From Anaerolineales bacterium (GTDB lineage: Bacteria > Chloroflexota > Anaerolineae > Anaerolineales > Villigracilaceae), in NCBI GenBank assembly GCA_016789025.1, contig JAEURC010000006.1, forward strand, positions 1 to 64,000: DNA of 64,000 bases, in the 5' to 3' direction. The position numbers were made by a program, and so were the translations under genes. Of this stretch, positions 58,533 to 64,000 are shown in pieces. Position 1 is the first letter of the stretch. The number at the start of each line of letters is the position of its first letter. Below the pieces are notes generated by a model. That model was not told the DNA's origin. It did no database searches and saw only the letters and a program-made list of their open reading frames with translations.

Positions 58533-59723
58533 ATGAAGACCAGAAAGAGTTTGTTCAAGTTGTTCTCGTTGTTGCTTCTCGCCAGCCTTGCGCTCGCGGC
58601 ATGCGGGCCCGCCGCAACGGAAGTTCCCGCCGCAACGGAGCCGCCTGCCGCGACTGATGCGCCAGCCACGGCGGCGCCGGCAACCGAGCCGCCTGCCGCC
58701 GACCCGATGGCGGATTTGATCGCCGCCGCGCAAGCGGAAGGCATGCTGACCACCATCGCTTTGCCGCATGACTGGTGTAATTACGGCGAAGCCATTGAAA
58801 CCTTCAAGACAAAATATGGACTCGAAGTCAATGAATTGAATCCGGACGCCGGCTCTGGCGATGAGATCGAAGCCATCAAAGCGAATAAAGATAATCCCGG
58901 CCCGCAGGCTCCCGATGTGATTGACGTCGGGTTCGCGTTCGGTCCTTCTTCCAAAGCCGAGGGACTCATTCAGCCGTACAAAGTTTCCACGTGGGATTCG
59001 ATCCCTGACGATGCCAAGGATGCCGAAGGCTACTGGTATGGCGACTATTACGGCGTGCTGTCTTTCCTTGTGAACACCGATGTTCAGCCGGATGTTCCGC
59101 AGGATTGGGCAGACTTGCTCGACCCCAAATACAACGGACAGATCGCGCTCTCCGGCGATCCCCGCACTTCGAACCAGGCGATTCAATCCGTTTTCGCGGC
59201 TTCCCTCGCCAATGGCGGCTCGCTTGATGATGCCCAGCCCGGTCTCGACTACTTCGCCCAGTTGAACTCGGCTGGCAACCTCGTCCCGTTGATCGCCAAT
59301 AACGGGTTGGTCGCTACCGGTGAAACCGCCGTTCGCATTACGTGGGACTACAACGCCCTTTCTGCTATCGATTCCTTCGAAGGCAATCCTGCGGCTCAAG
59401 TGGTGATCCCCGCTTCCGGTCGTTTCGCTGGCGTGTACGTTCAGGCGATCAGCGCTTACGCTCCGCACCCGAACGCCGCTAAGTTGTGGATGGAATTCCT
59501 TTATTCGGATGAAGGTCAGACCATCTGGATGAAGGGCTACTGCCACCCGATCCGCGAACAAGACATGCGCGATCGCGGCGTGATCCCTGCCGACCTGCTT
59601 GCTAAGTTGCCTGATGTGTCCGGCGCAGTGTTCCCCACCGTTGCCCAGTTGGATGCTGCCAAGGCGCTCATCACCACGAATTGGGATGCGGCTGTCGGCG
59701 CTAACATTCAAGCCGCTCCGTAA
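58533..59723 (+). CDS. ABC transporter substrate-binding lipoprotein
   Basis: 396 residues from the ATG with AAGGAGAG upstream. It has a lipoprotein signal with lipobox LAAC (cysteine near 26), a P/A/T-rich linker to about residue 60, then a family-1 binding protein fold (GVLSFLVNTDVQPDV, GDPRTSNQAIQSVF, ITWDYNALS). Closest in type to PotD/AfuA/PhnS proteins for polyamine, iron or aminoethylphosphonate. The substrate cannot be fixed. A 13-bp hairpin follows, which may keep this message more abundant than the permease genes. Confidence 0.9.
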   Translation: MKTRKSLFKLFSLLLLASLALAACGPAATEVPAATEPPAATDAPATAAPATEPPAADPMADLIAAAQAEGMLTTIALPHDWCNYGEAIETFKTKYGLEVNELNPDAGSGDEIEAIKANKDNPGPQAPDVIDVGFAFGPSSKAEGLIQPYKVSTWDSIPDDAKDAEGYWYGDYYGVLSFLVNTDVQPDVPQDWADLLDPKYNGQIALSGDPRTSNQAIQSVFAASLANGGSLDDAQPGLDYFAQLNSAGNLVPLIANNGLVATGETAVRITWDYNALSAIDSFEGNPAAQVVIPASGRFAGVYVQAISAYAPHPNAAKLWMEFLYSDEGQTIWMKGYCHPIREQDMRDRGVIPADLLAKLPDVSGAVFPTVAQLDAAKALITTNWDAAVGANIQAAP

Positions 59724-59745
59724 GTAAACTTTCTGCTCTAAAAAC

Positions 59746-59775
59746 GCGAGACCCTGCCGCATGGCAGGGTCTCGC
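59746..59775 (+). terminator. Strong hairpin between binding protein and permease genes
   Basis: GCGAGACCCTGCC (59746-59758), loop GCAT, GGCAGGGTCTCGC (59763-59775). No T-run, so likely partial termination or 3' protection. Confidence 0.75.
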
Positions 59776-59810
59776 ACAATTGAAAAAGTTTGTTTGAGGA
59801 CACTCTTGCC

Positions 59811-60698
59811 ATGGCTCAAACTTCCATGACCCTTCCGAAAGCAAAAGAACCGTCAAACCTGAAAAACTGGCTGGGCGTATCCCCGTTTTTTTTGTTTGCC
59901 ATCATGTTCATCCTGTTCCCATCGTTGTATCTTGTGGAAGGAAGTTTTTTCAATCAGGAGGGTCAGTTTACTCTTCAAAATTATGTTCTGCTTCTCCAGA
60001 CCCCTGCAATTGTCAATGCGTACAAGCTGAGCATTCAAATCAGCGCGGCGACTGCAATCGGCGGCGGGATTTTTGGATTCCTGCTTGCCTACTCGATCAC
60101 CGTCGGCGGCCTGCCGAGGCAGTTACGCTCAGCGCTGATCACCTTCTCCGGCGTTGCCTCGAACTTCGCCGGCGTTCCCCTGGCGTTTGCCTTCATCGCC
60201 ACGTTGGGCAGGCGCGGATTTGTCACACTCCTGCTGAAAGACAACTTAAATATTGACTTATATCAAGCGGGTTTTGATCTATACACCTTTTGGGGGCTGA
60301 CAGCAATCTATATGTTCTTTCAATTTCCATTGATGGTGTTGGTGATGGTCCCCGCCTTAGATGGTTTGAAGCGCGAGTGGCGCGAAGCCGCTGAAAATCT
60401 TGGCGCAAGCTATTTCCAATATTGGACGCGGGTCGCCATGCCGATTCTGCTCCCCTCCATCCTCGGTTCGATGATCCTTTTGTTTGGCAACGCCTTCGGA
60501 GCCTATGCCACCGCCTACGCGTTGACCGGCGGCAGGCTTGGCATCATCACCATACAGATCGGCGCGCAGATTCGCGGCGATGTGTTACACAACCCGGGGT
60601 TGGGGTATGCCATGGCAATGGGGATGGTCATCATCATGGCAATCTCGCTCGTCGGATATTCATGGCTTCAAAAGGTCTCCGAAAGGTGGTTGCGATGA
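59811..60698 (+). CDS. ABC transporter permease 1
   Basis: 295 residues from the ATG with GAGGA upstream. Six membrane helices are expected, with the cytoplasmic EAA loop near REAAENLGASYFQYWTRVAMP, typical of PotB/AfuB-type permeases. The stop overlaps the next permease by ATGA. Confidence 0.9.
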   Translation: MAQTSMTLPKAKEPSNLKNWLGVSPFFLFAIMFILFPSLYLVEGSFFNQEGQFTLQNYVLLLQTPAIVNAYKLSIQISAATAIGGGIFGFLLAYSITVGGLPRQLRSALITFSGVASNFAGVPLAFAFIATLGRRGFVTLLLKDNLNIDLYQAGFDLYTFWGLTAIYMFFQFPLMVLVMVPALDGLKREWREAAENLGASYFQYWTRVAMPILLPSILGSMILLFGNAFGAYATAYALTGGRLGIITIQIGAQIRGDVLHNPGLGYAMAMGMVIIMAISLVGYSWLQKVSERWLR

Positions 60699-61579
60699 GC
60701 GATACATCCTTTGATATTTCAGTTGATCAGGGCGAACCTGACAAAAAAACTCGGTCATTGTTGCGGATCGGCGGACGGTTTTGGAGTTGGGTGTGGTTCA
60801 TCCTCGGCGCGATCTATTTCCTCGTGCCATTGTTCGCCACTTTGAGGCACTCGCTCCGCATGGAGCGGGATGTGCTCGGCTTCAAGGCATACGAACGCGC
60901 CTTCGAAGACCCAAGTTTTCTGGAAACCTTTTTATTATCAAACGCGCTGGCAGTTGCCACGATCTTGTGCAGTACCCTCCTGATCGTTCCCACCGCCTAT
61001 TGGATTCGGTTGCGCCTGCCTCAAGCGAGGCGGATCGCGGAATTCATCACGCTATTGCCGTTCGTTATCCCAGCGATCATCCTCGTGTTTGGTCTTATCC
61101 GAACGTATAGCACGCATTTCACCATACCTTTTACCGATATTGAATTATTCCAGCCTTTGACTACGACAAAATTTGGAACGTATGCCTTGATCACGGCGGG
61201 CTACATGGTACTTGCCATGCCGTACATGTACCGCTCGGTAGACACCGGCATGCGCGTGGTGGACATCCGCACATTGACCGAAGCCGCCCAAAGCTTGGGT
61301 GCGGGATGGTTCACCATCATCACACAGGTAATTTTGCCCAATGTTCGGTCTGCGTTGTTGAGTGGAGCACTACTCACATTTGCCATTGTCGTCGGCGAGG
61401 TGACGTTAGCCTCTTTCCTTGGCGTGGATGCGTTCGGCCCGTATCTGTTTTTGATCGGCCAGCATAAAGCGTATGAGCCTGCCGCGCTGTCGTTTGTCAC
61501 GTTCTTGATGACCTGGTTTGCCATGGGCATGATCCAATTTGTCACCGGCGGGCAGGGTCAAGCCACAGGCGCGCACTAA
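60695..61579 (+). CDS. ABC transporter permease 2
   Basis: 294 residues from the ATG overlapping the previous stop. The EAA loop TEAAQSLGAGWFTIITQVILP is visible. PotC/AfuB-like, pairs with permease 1. Longer upstream reading frame in the other gene is ignored. Confidence 0.9.
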   Translation: MSDTSFDISVDQGEPDKKTRSLLRIGGRFWSWVWFILGAIYFLVPLFATLRHSLRMERDVLGFKAYERAFEDPSFLETFLLSNALAVATILCSTLLIVPTAYWIRLRLPQARRIAEFITLLPFVIPAIILVFGLIRTYSTHFTIPFTDIELFQPLTTTKFGTYALITAGYMVLAMPYMYRSVDTGMRVVDIRTLTEAAQSLGAGWFTIITQVILPNVRSALLSGALLTFAIVVGEVTLASFLGVDAFGPYLFLIGQHKAYEPAALSFVTFLMTWFAMGMIQFVTGGQGQATGAH

Positions 61580-61603
61580 AGAAATTCGCAGCGGAGAATC
61601 CTA

Positions 61604-62662
61604 ATGTCTTACTTGTCTCTTGAAAATGTGACCAAACAATTTGGCGATGTGGTGGTAGTCGATAAATTCAACCTCGGTATAGAGAAAGGTGAATTCGTGT
61701 CATTTCTTGGCCCATCAGGCTGTGGAAAGACGACGACGCTACGCATGGTTGCAGGGTTTGAACTTCCAACTTCTGGCAGGATTACGTTGGATGGCGTTGA
61801 TATTACCGACAAAGCTCCGAACCAGCGCAATGTCGGTATGATCTTTCAGGCATACGCGCTATTCCCGAACATGACGGTTGCGCAAAACATTGGCTTCGGG
61901 CTGCGCATTCGCAAGATGAATTCAACAGATGTTCACGCCCGCGTGGATGAGATGCTCAGCCTCGTCAATCTCGAGAAACACGCCAATAAATATCCGTATC
62001 AACTTTCTGGCGGACAGCAACAACGCGTCTCGCTTGCCCGCGCGCTTGCCATCCGCCCTGAAGTGCTTTTGCTTGATGAGCCGCTCTCCGCGTTGGATGC
62101 GAAGATCCGTGTTTCGCTTCGGCAGGAGATTCGCGCGATCCAAAGGCGGCTTGGCATCACTGCCATCTTCGTCACGCACGATCAAGAGGAAGCGTTATCC
62201 ATTTCAGATCGAATCGTTGTGATGAACGTCGGCGAGATGGAGCAGGTTGGCTCGCCGTTCGAGATCTACAACTTCCCCAAGACGCAATTCGTGGCGAACT
62301 TCGTCGGTTCGTTGAACAATGCCGATGCCGAAGTGGTTGATCCTGCGAACGGAATACTTGCGATGGACGGCGTTCACTTCAAGACCGCCGAAGAGGACTT
62401 TTCAAGTCGCAAGAAAGGCGACAAGGTCAAAATTTCCGTGCGACCCGAGCGTTTCAGTTTTGCCGTCGAACCGAAGAAAGATAATGTCATTGATTGCACC
62501 ATCGAAAGCATCACTTTCCTCGGCGCGGTAGTCCGCATTCAAATAAAAATTGGCAACACAAGCTTCAACATGGATACGTTCAACAATCCATTCCTTGAAC
62601 TCCCCGCCATCGGCGCGAAAGAGCAAGTGATGTGTTCAAAGGAAGCGGTGCTTGTGTTATAG
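61604..62662 (+). CDS. ABC transporter ATP-binding protein, PotA/FbpC type
   Basis: 352 residues. Walker A GPSGCGKTT near 38-46, signature LSGGQQQRVSLARAL near 136, Walker B LLLDEPLSALDAKIR, H-loop FVTHDQEEAL. A C-terminal TOBE domain (about 270-352) may sense the transport state. It powers the two upstream permeases. Confidence 0.95.
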   Translation: MSYLSLENVTKQFGDVVVVDKFNLGIEKGEFVSFLGPSGCGKTTTLRMVAGFELPTSGRITLDGVDITDKAPNQRNVGMIFQAYALFPNMTVAQNIGFGLRIRKMNSTDVHARVDEMLSLVNLEKHANKYPYQLSGGQQQRVSLARALAIRPEVLLLDEPLSALDAKIRVSLRQEIRAIQRRLGITAIFVTHDQEEALSISDRIVVMNVGEMEQVGSPFEIYNFPKTQFVANFVGSLNNADAEVVDPANGILAMDGVHFKTAEEDFSSRKKGDKVKISVRPERFSFAVEPKKDNVIDCTIESITFLGAVVRIQIKIGNTSFNMDTFNNPFLELPAIGAKEQVMCSKEAVLVL

Positions 62663-62669
62663 AAAGATC

Positions 62670-62735
62670 GTAAACAGGGAAACAAGGAAACAGGTAAACA
62701 AGTGGAAGCACAGGTTTACCTGTTTCCATTATCTG
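62670..62735. repeat. Phrase repeat, GTAAACAGGGAAACAAGG type
   Basis: Tandem AAACAGG/AAACAAG words, ending in an inverted TTTACCTGTTTCC. Same family as at 49950. Confidence 0.6.
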
Positions 62736-62742
62736 AGGCAAT

Positions 62743-63642
62743 ATGTCTGTCATTGATGAGGTTGTCGCAAAAATCCCCGAATGGAATGGAAAGAATATTT
62801 CCATCACGCCGCTCTCTGGCGGATTGACCAACTCCAACTTCAAGATCGAAGTGGACGGCGTTCCGTATTTCGTCCGCGTCCCTGGCGCCAGCACAGAACT
62901 CCTCGCAATTGACCGCAACAACGAACACCACAACACCAAAGCCGCATCGGAAGCGGGTGTTGCGCCGCGCGTGCTTCATCATCTGCCTGAATATAACGTG
63001 ATGGTGTTGGAATTTCTCAACGGCAAAACTATGTCGAAGGATTCGCTGAACGAGACGGGACAACCGACGCGCATGGCGCAAGCCATCAAGCGACTCCACG
63101 CCGCTCCACGCTTCTTGCTGGACTTCAACATGTTCCGCCTCACGGAATATTATCTCAGCCTCTGCCGTGACCGCGCCATCAAAATCCCAGATGGCTACCT
63201 CGACCGCGTGCCAACGATCAATCGCATCGAGCAAGCGATGAATGTCAAACCGTTAGCAACAGTTCCCTGCAATAACGACCTGCTCGCTGAAAATTACATT
63301 GACGATGGAAGTCAACTCTGGCTGATTGACTACGAATACAGCGGCAACAACGATCCGACATTTGAACTTGGCAACACGTGTCAGGAAATGCAATTTAATG
63401 ATGAACAAATCGCTGAAGTTTGTGCCGCGTACTTTGGCGAAGCGACTCCCGCCATGATCGCTCGTATGAAGTTGAATATGATCATGTCCGATGTGGGCTG
63501 GGGACTCTGGGCGGCGATCCAGGCGAACATTTCCACCATTGACTTCGACTTCTGGGGCTGGGCAATCGAGCGTTGGGGTCGAGCAGTCGAGAAGATGGAT
63601 TCGGGTGAGTTTGAGGGGTGGTTGAGGGATATTCAAAGTTAA
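62743..63642 (+). CDS. Choline/ethanolamine kinase-like phosphotransferase
   Basis: 299 residues of the aminoglycoside/choline kinase fold. ATP loop LSGGLTNSNFKIEVDG near residue 24. The Brenner-type motif reads VPCNNDLLAENYI; the catalytic Asp is kept but the usual His before Asn is Asn. The Mg-binding LIDYEYSGNNDPTFELGN matches choline kinase. It follows an ABC transporter and precedes a FAD oxidoreductase, so a choline- or amine-like substrate is plausible. The altered His lowers certainty about activity. Confidence 0.8.
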   Translation: MSVIDEVVAKIPEWNGKNISITPLSGGLTNSNFKIEVDGVPYFVRVPGASTELLAIDRNNEHHNTKAASEAGVAPRVLHHLPEYNVMVLEFLNGKTMSKDSLNETGQPTRMAQAIKRLHAAPRFLLDFNMFRLTEYYLSLCRDRAIKIPDGYLDRVPTINRIEQAMNVKPLATVPCNNDLLAENYIDDGSQLWLIDYEYSGNNDPTFELGNTCQEMQFNDEQIAEVCAAYFGEATPAMIARMKLNMIMSDVGWGLWAAIQANISTIDFDFWGWAIERWGRAVEKMDSGEFEGWLRDIQS

Positions 63643-63651
63643 AAATATAAT

Positions 63652-63790
63652 CGGTGGTCGAGTAGGCGGCGTTCGTCCGCCGTATCGAGATCACCACGCC
63701 GTAAAGCAATTCTTGTTACAAAATTACTTTTGAACACTGGTGGTCTCGATACGCCCTTCGCAACGAACGCTCAGGGCTACTCGACCACCG
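63652..63790. repeat. GGTGGTCGAGTAG...CTACTCGACCACC inverted repeat
   Basis: Long inverted repeat with arms around CGTATCGAGATCACC and GGTGGTCTCGATACG. Family members at 12175 and 15748. Confidence 0.75.
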
Positions 63791-63811
63791 AATTATTTTG
63801 AAAAGGTGAAA

Positions 63812-64000
63812 ATGAAAAACCAAGCAGAGATCGTCGTCATCGGCGGCGGGATTTACGGGACTAGCGTCGCATATCATTTACATAAACTAGGCAAGCGCGA
63901 TATTGTCTTGCTGGAAAAAGGGGATATCGCCAGCGGAGAATCGTCGCACGCCGCGGGGGTGGTGACGCAGTTTGCCACATCCAAGACCATGATGCAATTC
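63812..64000 (+). CDS. FAD-dependent oxidoreductase (sarcosine/dimethylglycine dehydrogenase-like), 5' part
   Basis: First 63 residues; the gene runs off the window. The FAD-binding dinucleotide fold VVIGGGIYGTSVAYHL, E34 of LLEKGDIASGESSHAAG and VVTQFATSKTMM are typical of the DAO family that includes dimethylglycine and sarcosine dehydrogenases. AAAAGG lies upstream of the ATG. Together with the kinase-like gene and ABC transporter it suggests methylated-amine use. Confidence 0.75.
   Translation, partial: MKNQAEIVVIGGGIYGTSVAYHLHKLGKRDIVLLEKGDIASGESSHAAGVVTQFATSKTMMQF

Noticed and set aside
58509..59819. 436-codon frame opposite the solute-binding protein gene
   Set aside because: Shadow; the plus strand has a lipoprotein signal, ribosome binding site and operon context.
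1..64000. tRNA genes
   Set aside because: I looked for T-loop GGTTCRANNCC patterns between genes and saw none convincing; a tRNAscan run would be decisive.

Overview
The window looks like a chromosomal segment of a Chloroflexota bacterium, most likely class Anaerolineae. This rests on gene content (BTAD-type regulators, a TtuA/TtuB-like tRNA thiolation pair, GatCAB beside an AspRS with non-discriminating features, an SMC/RNase III pair) and on the very repeat-rich intergenic DNA. No rRNA gene is present and I found no tRNA, so the assignment is an inference. The first 100 bases are homopolymer-rich and look like a poor contig end.

Layout. 0.1-4.3 kb: YraN, a GT4 glycosyltransferase, TtuB- and TtuA-like sulfur-transfer genes and a YcaQ/AlkX-like DNA repair protein. 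4.6-12 kb: a type I restriction-modification operon (hsdR, hsdM, hsdS, minus strand) interleaved with eight 96-bp palindrome-bounded repeat units and a RAYT (REP-associated) transposase. 12-18 kb: glutamine synthetase, an EamA transporter, an Ada-like alkyltransferase, a promoter-to-terminator unit that looks like an unassigned ~380-nt RNA, a flavin amine oxidase and a rod-shaped 6S-like RNA candidate. 18-24 kb: GH25-LysM lysozyme, PiT/DUF47 phosphate transport, a small HTH/membrane operon with operator dyads, a diheme cytochrome c. 23.6-29.4 kb: a second RAYT with its own palindromes, a BTAD-AAA-TPR regulator whose N-terminus is partly repeat-encoded, and RecJ. 29-38.7 kb: an aminotransferase, rpsF-ssb-rpsR, a PPIase, SMC, RNase III. 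38.8-50 kb: AKR, small membrane proteins, then aspS-dapB-gatC-gatA-gatB behind what reads as a complete Asn/Asp-codon transcription attenuator, a toxin-antitoxin pair flanked by a second gatB tail, and asnS. 50-64 kb: two related gene sets (metallophosphoesterase, APC permease, nucleotidyltransferase-fold protein; the first also with a CBS protein), a PotA/AfuA-type ABC transporter, a choline-kinase-like protein and the start of a FAD oxidoreductase.

The most interesting signals are: (1) the aspS leader, with a 27-residue peptide carrying ten consecutive Asn/Asp codons and mutually exclusive antiterminator and terminator; (2) two RAYT genes, each with its own palindrome family, one family forming exact 96-bp units at about 110-bp period around a type I R-M operon; (3) duplicated 3' gene tails flanking inserted material (gatB/TA module, phosphoesterase); (4) two candidate structured RNAs; (5) the paired phosphoesterase/permease/nucleotidyltransferase modules of unknown function. 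Several promoters have a TGNTANNNT extended -10 box only a few bases from the start codon, suggesting very short leaders or leaderless messages.
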